A stretch of DNA of 64,000 nucleotides from Fomes fomentarius (Eukaryota; Basidiomycota; Agaricomycetes; Polyporales; Polyporaceae), in contig JABYQN010000009.1 in NCBI GenBank assembly GCA_022606135.1, forward strand, positions 2,257,001 through 2,321,000, written 5' to 3'. Below are positions 10,988-23,937 of the stretch, in pieces (position 1 is the stretch's first letter; each line of letters opens with the position of its first letter). The notes beneath the pieces are model-generated. The model was given only the letters and a program-made list of their open reading frames with translations, was not told the DNA's origin and made no database searches. The position numbers and the translations under genes were made by a program.

Positions 10988-13900
10988 ATGTCGGCAAAAC
11001 GGGACCTCTCCGGCTACAACTATGCTGCCATCTCTTCCCTTGTCTTGACTGCCGACCGCTCTGCCTTGCCTCGTCGAGACAAGGAGCCAGATGGTGCCCC
11101 TACCTCTCTCGTTGGTCGTATTGATCCCAGAGAGATGGGCTCTCGTGTACAACGCGAAGCTCCGAAAGACCTTGACAAGAAAAAGAAGAAGGCGGCAGAG
11201 AAGCAGGATGCAGCAGAGCGACCTGCGAAGAGGAAAGCAGCGGACGTGACGGGCTTCGGTTACACGGACGTCATCGAGGCCACCGAAGACGTCGAGGGCT
11301 TGACGTACCGCCCACGAACAGCAGAGACGCGGGAGGTCTACGAGCTCATCCTCGCCAGCGTCCACCAAGCCCTCGGTGACCAGGCGCAGGATGTCGTACG
11401 CAGCGCCGCAGACACGGTGCTCGAGACGCTCAAGAACGACAATATGAAAGACTTCGACAAGAAGAAGGATGTGGAGGAGATCCTCGGAACCATACCGAAT
11501 GAGTCGTTTTCGCAGCTCGTTAACCTCTCCAAGAAGATCACCGACTACGGTCAGGAGGATGAGCAAATAGCCGACCCCGACCAGGAACGAAAGGATGCGG
11601 AGATCGACGATGAAATGGGTGTGGCCGTGGTGTTCGACGAGGAAGAGGAAGAGGAGGAAGAAGAAGAAGGGTTTGAGGTACACGACGAGTCTGATGACGA
11701 GGCTGAGGAGGTACAGGAAGGGGCGGAGCAACCACCAGAGTCGTTGGAAGGGGATGACGAGTTGGTCATTGGTGGGTCTTCAGCAGCACAGCAAGGCAAG
11801 GCGCAGGCCGACAAAGACATCGTCTCCCCCCACTCTATCGACGGTTTCTGGGTACAGCGACAAATTTCGGAAGTCTACCCCGACCCTGTCACTGCTGCCG
11901 ACAAGGCGTCGTCAGTGCTGTCCATCCTAGGCTCGGAGTCCAGCGTTCGTGATTGTGAGAACCAACTCATGGACCTCTTCGAGTACCAGCACTTCCCTCT
12001 CATCCGCAAGTTCGTCAAGAATCGCGATGTCGTTGTCTGGTGCACGAAGCTCATGCGTAGCGACGCGGAGGAGCGTGTCAACGTGGAGGTCGCGATGCGG
12101 GAGAAGGGAGTTGGATGGATTTTGCGGGAGTTGGCGGGCGACCGGAGGACGAAGGCGCGTTCAGACGCTATGGATGTCGACCAGAAGCCCCAAGTCGAAG
12201 CTGTCCCCAAGACGGCAACCCTTGCGCCGGGGTCGACGGTTCAGCCGAAGGCCACGGTTGACCTCGAGGGCATGGCGTTCAGTCAGGGTGGCCACCTGAT
12301 GTCGAACAAGAAGTGCAAGCTTCCAGAGGGCTCGTTCAAGCGCGCTAAGAAGGGTTACGAGGAGATCCACGTCCCTGCGCCCAAGTCGAAGCCAACACAC
12401 GACTCGGAGCTGGTGCAAATCGAGTCGCTTCCTGAGTGGGCTCGGGAGGGCTTCAAGGGTTACAGGAACCTCAACCGCATTCAAAGCAAGCTTTACCCGA
12501 TCGCGTTCGGCACTGATGAGCCCCTGCTGCTGTGCGCTCCTACCGGTGCTGGAAAGGTGCGCCACTTCACAACGCCCGTCAAAATACTCAAACATGCTGA
12601 CCGAAGTCATTATAGACGAACGTGGCAATGCTCACCGTTCTCAACGAGCTCGCGAAGTATCGCGACGAGGCAACAGGTACTTTTGACCTGGATGCCTTCA
12701 AGATCGTCTATGTCGCGCCCATGAAGGCTCTCGTCCAGGAGATGGTCGGCAACTTCAGCTCGCGCCTGGGCGTATACGGCATCAAGGTCGGGGAACTCAC
12801 TGGTGACTCGCAAATGACGAAGCAGCAAATATCTGAGACGCAAATCATCGTCACGACGCCGGAGAAGTGGGATGTCATTACGCGCAAGAGCACGGACACG
12901 AGCTACACGAACCTCGTACGTCTCATCATCATCGACGAGATTCACTTGTTGCATGATGAACGCGGTCCAGTGCTCGAGTCGGTCATCGCGCGTACAATCC
13001 GCCGCATGGAACAAACGAACGAGTACGTCCGGCTAGTCGGTCTATCCGCGACGCTGCCCAATTACCAGGACGTCGCAACCTTCCTTCGTGTTGACCCGTC
13101 GAAGGGTCTCTTCTACTTCGACGCCTCGTACCGTCCCTGCGCGCTCCAGCAGCAATTCATCGGTGTCACTGAGAAGAAAGCGATCAAGCGCTACCAGGTC
13201 ATGAACGAGGTATGTTACGAGAAGGTCCTCGACCAGGCCGGCAAGAACCAGACGCTCGTGTTCGTTCACTCGCGGAAGGAGACTGCGAAGACCGCAAAGT
13301 TCATCCGCGACATGGCCATTGAGAAGGAGACGATCACGCAGTTCGTCAAGCCCGAAGGCGCGACCCGCGAGATCCTGCTCGAGGAGACAAACAACGTGAA
13401 GGACCCGAATCTGAAGGACCTTCTCCAGTTCGGCTTCGGTATCCACCATGCCGGCATGTCGAGGGAGGATCGTGGACTCGTCGAGGAGCTGTTCGCGGAT
13501 GGCCACCTTCAGGTGCTCGTTTGTACTGCGACCCTTGCGTGGGGTGTCAACCTTCCCGCGCACACCGTCATTATCAAGGGTACCCAAATCTATAATCCCG
13601 AGAAGGGTCGGTGGGTTGAGCTGTCGTCGCAGGACGTCCTCCAGATGCTCGGTCGCGCTGGTCGTCCCCAGTACGACACATACGGCGAGGGTGTCATCAT
13701 CACCAATCACTCCGAGCTGCAATACTACCTCAGCTTGATGAACCAGCAGTTGCCCATTGAGTCGCAGTTCGTCTCGAAGCTCACGGACAACCTCAACGCC
13801 GAAATAGTGCTTGGTACCATCCGGAACCGCGACGAGGCCGTTCAGTGGCTTGGGTACACGTACCTGTATGTCATGTCTTCTTCATAGCGGTATCTGCTGA

Positions 13901-16900
13901 CGGTCCTCTACGAACAGGTACGTTCGGATGCTCAAGGACCCCGTGTTGTACAGTGTTGGCGTCGACTACCTCGAGGACGACCCCACACTCGTCCAGAAGC
14001 GCGCGGACATCGTCCATACCGCTGCCGCGCTGTTGGAAAAGTGCCACCTCATCAAATACGAGCGCTCTACTGGTCGTTTCCAGAGCACAGAGCTGGGCCG
14101 TATCGCATCGCACTACTACGTGACGTATAGCTCGATGGCGACGTACAACCAGCACCTCCGTCCGACCATGTCCCACCTGGAGCTCTTCCGTGTGTTTGCT
14201 CTGTCTAACGAGTTCAAGCTCATTCCCGTGCGCCAGGACGTAAGTGTTGATATCATCTAGCATTATGTGAAATGCCTTAACAGCACGGACTACAGGAAAA
14301 ACTCGAACTGGGCAAGTTGCTTGAGCGTGTGCCGATCCCCGTCAAAGAGTCCGTTGAGGAGCCCGCGGCCAAGATTAATGTGCTGCTTCAGGCGTATATT
14401 TCGCAGCTGAAGCTCGAAGGGTTTGCGCTTGTGGCGGACATGGTCTATGTCCAGCAGTCGGCAGGACGGTATGTTCAGTCTCGTCGATCCCGATACAAGT
14501 CATTGATAGTGTCTTCCAGTATCATGCGTGCCGTCTTCGAGATCTGCTTGAAGCGTGGCTGGGCAGTCCCAGCAAAGGCGGCCTTGGACATGTGCAAGAT
14601 GGTTGAGCGGCGCATGTATGTTGTCTTTTGGTTACTCGCCTCGTGCTGTCGCTGACAGCATTCTACAGGTGGGGCTCTATGACTCCTCTGCGCCAGTTCA
14701 AGGGTGTGCCGTCCGAGATCATCAGGAAGGCAGAAGGCAAGCAATTCGTAAGTGGCTCAAGGCTTTGCATTGTTCTGCGTACATTGACACATGACCCATA
14801 GCCGTGGTACCGGTACTTCGACCTCGTGAGTGATTGTGCTAAACGGATGTGAACGCCATATAGCTGACTTGGGCTCATAGAATCCGCCTGAAATCGGTGA
14901 GCTCATCGGTATTCAGAATGCTGGGCGACTGGTGCACCGACTTGTTCACAGCTTCCCTAAGCTCCAGTAAGTGAACCTTCATTCACATGTCGACCGACTT
15001 ATCTCATTGACGTACTGTTCAGGCTCTCAGCCCAGGTCCAACCTATCACCCGCACCCTCCTTCGCATCGACTTGACCATCATTCCTGACTTCCGATGGGA
15101 TGAGAAGATCCATGGTACTGCCGAGTCATTCTGGATCTTGGTTGAGGACGTCGATGGCGAGATCATTCTCTTCCATGACACCTTCATCCTCCGTCAGCGG
15201 TATGCCGAGGACGAGCACTATGTGACTCTCACCGTGCCCATGTTCGAGCCCGTGCCTCCGAACTACTACATCTCCATCGTCTCGGACCGCTGGCTACAAG
15301 CTGAGACCCGCCTCCCCATCTCCTTCAAGCACCTCATCCTGCCTGAGAAATTCCCTGCCCCGACCCCTCTCCTTGATCTCCAGCCTTTGCCGCTCTCTGC
15401 CTTGCACAACAAGGAGTTCGAAAGCATTTACTCATCTACCATCCAGACGTTCAACAAGATTCAGACACAGGTCTTCCAGGCCTTGTACACAACGGACGAC
15501 AACATCTTCATCGGTGCACCCACTGGTAGTGGCAAAACGATATGTGCGGAGTTCGCTCTTCTCCGACTCTGGAGCAAACGTGAGCAGAAGCGCGCGGTAT
15601 GCATCGAGCCATACCAGGAGATGGTGGACCAGCGCGTCGAAGAGTGGCGCAGGAAGTTTGGGCAGAGTGGTAAGGAGATAGTCAGCTTGACGGGGGAAAC
15701 CAGCGCAGATCTTCGTCTGCTTGAAAAGGGTGATCTGATTGTATGCACGCCGATCCAATGGGACGTCCTATCCCGGAGGTGGCGCCAAAGGAAGAACGTG
15801 CAGACTATTGGCCTCCTCATTGCCGATGAGGTGCAGCTCATCGGTGGTGAAGTCGGTCCGACGTACGAGGTTGTCATCTCGCGCACGCGATACGTCTCCG
15901 CGCAGACTGAGCTAAAGACTCGTATCGTTGCTTGTGGAGTGTCGCTCGCAAACGCGCGGGACTTCGGTGAGTGGATGGGTGCGCCATCACACGCCATCTT
16001 CAACTTCCCTCCCAGGTGAGATGATTTCGGAAATGTCCTAAGCTCTGAGTCCCACTTACATATGTCTACAGTGCTCGCCCACTCGACATGGACATCCACA
16101 TCCAGAGCTTCCAGATCCCCCACTTCCCCTCTCTCATGATCGCCATGTCTAAACCGGCCTACCTTGCCATCCTCGAATACTCTCCCAACAAGCCTGTTAT
16201 CGTGTTCGTTCCTTCGCGTCGTCAATGCCGACTCACGGCCGACGACATCATCACTCATTGTGGTGCTGATGACGATGTATCTCGCTTCTTGCATGTTGAG
16301 GAGGCGGATTTGGCGCCACATCTCGAGCACGTCACTGACGCCGGCCTGAGGGACACGTTGAAGCATGGTATCGGTTACTATCATGAAGCCCTGAACAAGC
16401 AAGACAAGCGGATCGTGGAGCGGCTGTTCCAGCATGGTGCTATCCAGGTTCTCATTGCCTCCAAGGTTCGTCACCTTTTTCTTCATAGTTTATTCGGACC
16501 ACCTATCTGACTGATTTTAGGACACCGCGTGGAGTCTGCCTGTATCCAGCTACATGGTCATCATCATGGGTGTTCAGTACTACGAGGGCAAGGAACATCG
16601 CTACGTCGACTACCCAGTCATGGATGTCTTGCAGATGATGGGGCGTGCCTGCAGGCCATTGGAGGATGAGAAGAGCCGGGCGGTGTTAATGTGCCAGCAA
16701 ACACGAAAAGACTTCTACAAGAAGTTCCTCGCGGAGGGCCTCCCCATCGAATCGCATCTTCCGACGATCATGCTCCACGACTACTTCCTTGCTGAGATCG
16801 CGGTGAAGACAATCGAGAATAAGCAAGATGCTATGGTTCGTGATATCACTTCGGTTCCAACCTAGTCCCTCAGCTAACATCTTTTATAGGATATCTTAAC

Positions 16901-18307
16901 CTGGACGTACTTTTACCGGAGGATGACGCAGAACCCGAACTACTATAATTTGCACAACGTTAGCCACCAGCACCTCTCAGACCATCTCTCCGAGTTGGTA
17001 GAGAACACGCTCAGCGACCTCGTCAACTCCAAGTGTATCACAATTGGTAAGTCCTTCGACGTCCATATACTCCACACACTAACAGCACCATGTAGAGGAC
17101 GAGATGGACGTATCGCCGCTCAACGTGGGCATGATTGCTGCATACTACAATATATCATGTGAGTATTTTGCTTGCCGATGATGCTTTGTCACTAACCTAT
17201 TGCTAATGCAGACGTGACTGTCGAGGTCTACACGCTTTCGTTGAAGGAGCGCACGAAGCTCAAGGGCCTCCTCGAGGTTGTGTCATCATCAGCCGAGTTC
17301 GAGAGCATCCCCATCCGCCGCCACGAGGACGCGCTTCTCCGTCGAATCTACGATCGCGTTCCCGTCAAGCTCGAGAAGGCCGACTTCGAGGCACCACACT
17401 TCAAGACGTTCCTCTTGCTCCAGGCGCACTTCTCCCGCCTTACTCTCCCTCCAGACCTCGCGGCTGACCAGGTCCTCGTCCTCGAGAAGGTCCTCAACCT
17501 GCTATCTGCGTGCGTCGATGTCATGTCATCGAACGCATGGTTGAACGCCCTCGGTGCGATGGACCTGTCTCAGATGTGCGTGCAAGCGTGCTGGGAGACG
17601 GACTCGCCCTTGAAGCAGATTCCTCACTTCGACCCAGACGTAAGTCACTGTTTGTGGTGTCGCGTAGGTCAGTTCAGCTCACCTGTTTCCCATCTATACA
17701 GGTTGTCAAGCGCTGCAAGGATGCAGGTGTAGAGACTGTCTATGACATCATGGAGATGGAGGACGACAAGCGGAACGACCTGCTTCAGATGGATGCGCGT
17801 CAGATGTAAGTGCTCTTTGTCTGGCTTCACCATGCCCTCATGCTGATAATTTTTCTGTCTAGGCGCGACGTCGCTACCTTTGTTAACTCATATCCTACCC
17901 TTGACGTCAACCACGAGCTCGCCAAAGGCGACTACACTGCAGGCGCACCTATTACCATCCAAGTCTCGCTATCCAAGGACGCAGACGAGGATATGGACTC
18001 GAGCGAAGACGACGAGACAGTCGTCGCGCCCTTCTACCCGAAGAAGAAGCTCGCGAACTGGTGGGTCGTCGTCGGCGAACCAAAAACGCGGCAGCTACTC
18101 GCGATCAAGAAGGTCACCGTGCACCGCAACCTTGCTGTACGACTTGAGTTCTCGCTTCCACAGGGCCAGCATGCGCTCAAGCTATATGTCATATGCGACT
18201 CGTACATGGGCGCGGACCATGATATCGACCTGGACCTGATCGACGTTGCGGAGGGCGAGGAGAGCGAGAGCGAAGAGGAGAGCTCTGAGGACGCGATGGA
18301 GGAGTAA
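10988..18307 (+). CDS. BRR2: Pre-mRNA-splicing helicase Brr2 (U5 snRNP)
   Basis: Brr2 unwinds U4/U6 during spliceosome activation. Sixteen exons: 10988-12556, 12616-13865, 13918-14239, 14296-14468, 14520-14615, 14669-14747, 14802-14825, 14881-14966, 15023-16015, 16072-16465, 16521-16835, 16890-17046, 17096-17158, 17212-17639, 17702-17805 and 17863-18307. All join in phase to give 2165 residues, a normal length for the family. Seen: an N-terminal plug with a long Glu run; first helicase cassette with APTGAGK (split by intron 1), DEIH and QMLGRAGRP; a winged-helix and Sec63 unit; a second cassette with APTGSGK, DEVQ and QMMGRACRP; a second Sec63 unit; and an acidic C-terminus. The start gives [12 protein letters not shown], typical of the family. 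Exon 7 has only 24 nt. Confidence 0.96.
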
Positions 18308-18633
18308 TAGTTGATCCGCATTGCTGCACGCTTTACGTTGAGTACCATACTGTTGTTCTAGACGCACGCTGTATTATATGTGATGAGTGATGTATGTCAC
18401 GCTTATTGTTGTTTCGACTCTGTGCAAGGACTGAAGCTGAAGCTGAAGCGGGACAGGATGATGTGGGTGGATGCATGCGCGGTTCATGACCGGTGAGTTC
18501 GTGTATGGTCTGTCATGTTCATATTGTCGAACTACTGATTGATATCCCGACCGCATACGAAGGTAACAGTATATAGGACATGAATGCATGAGCACTGAGC
18601 GATCTGGGAAGTATTGTACTTGACATGACCCAT
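18308..18633. other. Convergent 3' intergenic region
   Basis: Separates the 3' ends of BRR2 (+) and the GST (-). No gene seen. Confidence 0.5.
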
Positions 18634-19635
18634 TTACTTCTTCTGCGGCAGGGCAACGCGGAAGCCAGGGCTCCATTCCCCCGTCGTCGCCATCCTTTGA
18701 AGTCGCAGAGTGGTCTGCTTCCTGGCCCTTTCCTGTGAGGTCTCAGTACCCTATCTCTCCAATTCGCACCAGCGAAACGACACGCACCTCGTCCCACGTC
18801 GCCGCGAAGCTCGGGCGCGCAAGATTCTGCTTGATGTAGCGCGAGATCCTCGCAAACCGCGGGGACTCGAGCGCCTCAACGGCCTTCTCAGCCTCGCCCT
18901 CCTTGACTGTGAACGGCTTCAACGCGAGCGTGAGCGGGATGCGCAGCAAGAACGGCATGACGACGGCGTCCGCGATCGACCACTGCTCGCCTAAGGCATA
19001 CCCCTCCTCCGCCGGGAGCAGACGCTGGACCTCGTCCACGGCGGAGAGGAACGCGTCGGCGGTCGCGCCCCGAACAGCACGCCGCGGCAGGCGGGCAGGA
19101 ACTTTGTGTCGACGGCGTGGATGAAGAGGCGCGCTTTGGCGCGGAGGATCGGGTCGGCGGGCAGGAGGCCGGAGGTGGGGAAGAGCTCGGCGAGGAGGTT
19201 GAGGATGATGATGGACTCGGGGATCGTTGCTGCCTCGGGGGAGGGCGGTTCGTCGGGGTGCAGCTTGGGCCCGCCGTACACGAGGAAGGGGACCTGGAGA
19301 CCAAGAGAAGGGAGGGGGGTGAAGTGGGAGTCCATGTCAGCGATTTGGGCTCCTTCTGAAGGAGACTGCAGGAGGTAAACGCATACCTTGCCCTCGGAGT
19401 TGACTTTCTCTTGGTACCAGGCAGGTTTGTCGAAGAGGTCGACATGAATAGTGTCGTGCTCGATGTTCGCCTCTTCAAGTGCGATGCGCACTCTGTATGA
19501 GTTCGGGGACTCGTTACCCTGCGAAGGATTTACAATCAGCATGAGGGCTACAGGGGAAGCCTTGGTTCGAGTTGGGTTTCTCTGTGATCTACGCACTAGG
19601 GAGTCGTAGAAAGTGATTTTGTTCGTCGCAGCCAT
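18634..19635 (-). CDS. Glutathione S-transferase, FuA-like, with a one-base frameshift
   Basis: Exons on the minus strand: 19635-19597, 19518-19387, 19293-18788 and 18732-18634, with GT-AG sites in phase. The product resembles the GST at 7686: NSYRVRIALEE, VPFLVYGG, TIPESIIILNLLAELFP and ALGEQWSIADAVVMP. Exon 3 needs a frame change near 19070, between LPACRGVLFG and GATADAFLSAV. It falls in a run of four G (minus strand CGGGGCG), and one more G would restore the frame. As written, translation stops about 30 codons later and loses most of the C-terminal domain. It is either a young pseudogene or a homopolymer undercall; the rest of the gene shows no decay. The N-terminal active-site segment is SPNSYRV, without Cys. 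Confidence 0.75.
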
Positions 19636-20380
19636 CGTCTAGAGGTGTTCTGCAGTGCTGAGTTATGTTGCATGTCCTTTGTGACCGAAGCGGCTAATTT
19701 ATATGCTCAGACATATGCACCCACAGTGTGACAGACCTACTTACTTGGGGTCCCATCTCCAGCGATCATTCTCGGTCATCCTGCGCAGTTCACTGGGAAA
19801 CAGCTGTGTCAGCGCGGGTCACTGGTTCCCGCCAATCAAAAGGGTACTGCAGTACTACATGGTGCAGATGATCGTTGGGAAGGGTACGAGGAGTACACAC
19901 CAAAGCAGGTCTTGGGCATGCATGTCAAGGATGACCGAGCCTCAGCAAAGTAGGGCTGTTGGTGCCTAGATTGCACGAGTTGAAAAGGCGATCAATCATG
20001 TCACCCATCATTGCAGCTGAGTGAGCATGAGCACTGCCACATAATCATCCGGAGGAGAAGGATTCAAGGAAGCACACAAACTGGTGGCTTGATGCGTTCC
20101 GACGGCGTTCCGCGGTCGCGTCCACATCGAACGCGAGCCGTTCTGGTGGTTTTGCACCATGCTATTGCTAATGGTATATATATCCAGGCAAGGGCGATGA
20201 CTTGTGTTGGGCGATCGATGGCTCCGGATTAAGTATGTAGACCAAATTCTGTAGTACGTTACAGTAACGGATCAAGACATGTCTCTGGGGAAAGAGCGAG
20301 GGGCCAGTGGTATAGTTACAAAACGACATCGTCGAGGCGAATGAAGTCCAGCGTGTCTCGTCCGCATAGGTGTGTGCATC
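19636..20380. other. Intergenic, no gene seen
   Basis: Holds the upstream region of the GST (an AT-rich TTTATATG near 19697) and the 3' flank of the FAD oxidase gene. No coding signal. Confidence 0.5.
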
Positions 20381-22423
20381 TTACACCACGCCGAGGATCT
20401 GCCCGACGACGCTCGCGAAGGTCTTGTTTGGGTCATAGCGCTCGCGCACCGCAGCGAATCTGGCGAGGATCTGTTCGCGTTTCCGCCGTTTGTGAGCATA
20501 GTTCCAGCGCGTAACGAGAAGGCACGACGCAACGCACATCTTTGTCCAGGTTCTTCAAGCTCTTCTGGAAGATCTCGCGCGTGTTCTTCGTCCAGTGCGG
20601 GCGCGCCGGGAACTCGTTGATCAGTGTCTCGGCCAGGTCCGCGTCTACGCAGGATCATTCAGCAAGACGAACGATATTATCCAAGTCAGTGCCAGCACCG
20701 GCTACTACTAGCGATGAGAGGGATGGAGACGCACAGAAGGGTTCGTTGTAGCGCACGCCGCTGTCGGGGAGGTACGACGGGAAGTCGAACATGATCGTGC
20801 CCTTGCTCCAGTCTGCGTCCGTGTTCTTCGGGAGTGTGCTCGTCTGACTCAAGAGGTCGTCGAACTATGCAGGACGCCGTCAGTGAAACTCCATCATGGG
20901 ATCCACAGGCGCGCGAGTGCTCACCACCTCTCCGAACTTGATGTTGATCCCAGACCGGTACGTCGAGGTCATGAGGTGTCCGTTCTTCTCGCTCTCGTCA
21001 AACTTCTCTCTTATGCGTTTCAGCACGGCGTTTGCCTGCGTGACGGGGAACGCAAGTTCGAGGGTCTTGCCGCGCAGGTTGTAGTCCCACTCCGGGAGCG
21101 TGTTTGGGTACAGGCCGCCGATGAGCGAGTCATAGCTCCACCCGTTGACCGGCCAGAAGAGGAACGGGAGATCCGTGCTCTTGTCGTGGAAGTTCGGTAA
21201 GGACCAGATCGTGAAGAAGGTGGTCTCGGTGAGGAGGTTGACGGTGGAGCTGTTCGCGCCGCCCTCGAGTAGGGTCTTGGCCGTGTTGCCCTCAAAGGAG
21301 GAGACGGAAAAGGTGCTTTGGAAGCCCTCGCCGAAGGCGTTGTTCGGAACGACTTCGTAAGTGCGCTAGGACAAAACAGTTCAATGAAGTCGGTTGATGT
21401 TGATGGAGGGAACAGAGAAGCGTACGTAGTGGAACTTCTTCTGCCCAGGCCACCACCAGAAGTTCGCTGTCGGGTAGGGGCTGATCAGACCGAAGATATC
21501 GCCGTCCAGTACATCGTCTTCCGAGAGGCTGATATGGCAGTGATTAGGAACCGAAACAGCCTGACATATAAAGAAGGATAGCACGCACATCTTCTGGTCC
21601 GCCTTCAACTTGAACTCAGGGAAGATCTTCACCGTTACCCTCGAAATGACACCCAACAACCCCAGACTCGTCGTGGCCGCGAGCCAATCCTCCGTACCCT
21701 CATGCTCAGCCTTGGTCAGCTGCACGAATGTGCCATTCGCGAGCAGCAACTCAATGCCCAACGCAGCACCGGCGACGAGGGCCGGCTGAGACAAGGAGGT
21801 GCGGTGCGCACCCATCGCAAGCGCGCCCGCGACGGTGATGTTCCAGTTGACGAGCGAGTAGCCAATAGAGGCGTTGTGCGCGTGCAGGTAGTCCGCGAGC
21901 TCGAAGAAGGTCACGCCTGCTTCGATGACGACGCTGCCCGTGCCGGCTGTTTCTCGGAGAAATTAGTACCACACTGGAACTGCTTGAGCTGCAGGATAGG
22001 GAAGGCCACTGGGGGGGGGAGGAGGACGTACATTCGTCGGGTGCGATGAAGTTGCTGATACCTGAGAGACCCTCTGTGACGACGATCACCGTGTTCGGGT
22101 CATCTGTGCACATCGTGTCTGCAAGCAAACCCGATCCGAAGTCTCAGAACACATTCTGTAGGGGTTCTCTGAGGACGTTACGCACCGTACCACATGTGGC
22201 CCTTTCCGGACGCACGCACGGGCACGCCCGCGGAAGACGCGTTCTGCACGATCGAGGCGAGCTCGTCGATCGTCGTGGGGTGGTACACCGCGGCAACTTC
22301 ATTGCACGCAGGGAAACCGGGGCCGTCGAACGTGTTATACGGGTCCGCGCGCGCAGCAGGGGCGAGAGCGGCGACGAGTGCCACAGCAAGCAGGGGGAGA
22401 GAGCTCAAGCTGAAGCGGGCCAT
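20381..22423 (-). CDS. Secreted FAD-linked oxidoreductase (PCMH-type FAD domain)
   Basis: Eight exons on the minus strand: 22423-22186, 22118-22032, 21946-21589, 21528-21426, 21365-20925, 20864-20735, 20644-20538 and 20470-20381, giving 517 residues. A signal peptide covers residues 1-26 (LLAVALVAALAPAARA). The FAD-binding half has VYHPTTIDELASIVQNA and RASGKGHMW. The His of SGKGH is where this superfamily often attaches FAD covalently. Further on come VAGALAMGAHRTS, a conserved glycine-rich turn, and a C-terminal RERYDPNKTFAS as in lactone-oxidase-type enzymes. Likely an extracellular sugar- or alcohol-type oxidase making H2O2; the substrate cannot be read from the sequence. A TATAAA box lies about 70 nt upstream. 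Confidence 0.82.
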
Positions 22424-22490
22424 GGCGAGCGAGTCTGTTCAGGAGTCAAGAGTCTGCTGCGAAGCCGCCGTTGTCGCTCCCGGTCCCGGG

Positions 22491-22496
22491 TTTATA
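22491..22496 (-). promoter_or_regulatory. TATA box of the FAD oxidase gene
   Basis: TATAAA on the minus strand, 68-73 nt upstream of the ATG at 22423. Confidence 0.55.
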
Positions 22497-23937
22497 AGGC
22501 GCAAGCAGCAGATCCAAGTGAGAAGCAGTGGTGATCAGGTCCATGTGCTCGCCGTGCTCCTGGAGGCCCTTCCCCTGCAGTGTTCGCCGGGAGCTGTGCG
22601 CAAGAAGGACCCATCTGACCTGCAAGAACATCAGGACCTCACGCGGGATGGTGATGGCTGCTCGCTAAGGCCCCGCGCTGCATACCTGGAGTTTAAGCTT
22701 TGTCTGATGTTTTCCCAATTTTCGGGCCTTTCTACTAGCTGTCGTCATGAGAGAGTGCGAATGAAGGGAAGACGGTTACAACTTACAAGTCATGCGTCCA
22801 CGCTAGCGCAACCGCCAGGCAACCGCCGAACTTCGTCACTAGCCGCTCAATTGGCCTTTCCGGGGTCCTCGCACCTCGAGATACGAAAGGTGGCCGGCTC
22901 CGTGATGAGTCTTCATGGGCCGCAAATGAGAGCAGTATAAGTGCGACGCTCTGGAATGAATTGTCACAGTCAAAAGACCCTCGCGTGAAGTCAGTAACCA
23001 TTCCCTCTACAAGTCCGCGAAGCGCTTGACATACCTTTTGTGGACAGATAATATGTTCCCACGGTAGAAAGGGACCCGGACAACCCCAGAGCTTGAAGCT
23101 TCTTGAGATCCAGTACCATGCGGAGGTCATACATAGTACTTACTCTCGTTGACGCCACCCTTCCAACAAAGCATCACAAGCAGATTCAGTGCTACCAGTC
23201 ACTGAACATGCCGAAAGCTCAGCGCCCAGTCGTCCGTCGCATTGGTAACTTCTTGCAACCAGACATGACATTGAAAATGGTCCCGGGCCCATTCTCCGAG
23301 GCTTCCTGAACAGATACGCCATCGTCGCAGACCTCCAACTGAACCAGATGGATCCGGAGAGTACAGCTCTGATCAGCCACGCGGAAGGATCTCCTAGCCA
23401 GACATGTGCTATTCCCGGTGAGGTACACGTTCTCATCCGAGTCTGAATTCTCTATATACTCCCCAGAGTCGTGGATGCCTTCCAAACGCGTCCCACAACG
23501 AAGTTTGGTAGACGGATGGCTCCATCCGGTAGCGGCGTCCTATGCATGCATACCCATCCCCAATATGTCACATCGCATCGGGCGAGGGCACGGATTACGC
23601 GCTCTTCTCCGTGCAAGGCACATCCGTTCGTCGGCCCTTTCCCGCCCTCGTCTTCTACGAAGTCGCATGAGACTAGAAGGAAATTGAATGTTCGCTGAAT
23701 AGAATTCACGGGAGAATCAGACGCGTCGGTTGTCCGGTGACTGTGTTCACCGTTGACATCGAGGACGGACGTGACCTGTCTCGCTTCTTCCGGACCATCG
23801 ATGTGGCCAGCAAAGAGGGTGGTTTTGTTGGTCCGGACCGTGGCCTAGTTCCAAGATGCTCGTTCCCATGCTCGGTCGGCCCTGCTTGTATCAGCCATAT
23901 TAGCCCTCCTCTCCGGCGATAGCCCCGCTAGGACGCC
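22497..23937. other. Intergenic, no secure gene
   Basis: About 1.4 kb. An 88-codon minus-strand frame (23219-23485) and a 93-codon plus-strand frame (23406-23687) overlap antiparallel. Neither has motifs or usable splice partners. Confidence 0.4.

Noticed and set aside
11338..12628. Long minus-strand frames opposite BRR2 (up to 251 codons)
   Set aside because: Antisense shadows of a highly coding GC-rich exon, with Leu/Arg-rich composition and no motifs.
19060..19090. An intron to explain the GST frame change
   Set aside because: No GT donor or AG acceptor at a usable spacing; sequence similarity to the paralogue is continuous through the site.
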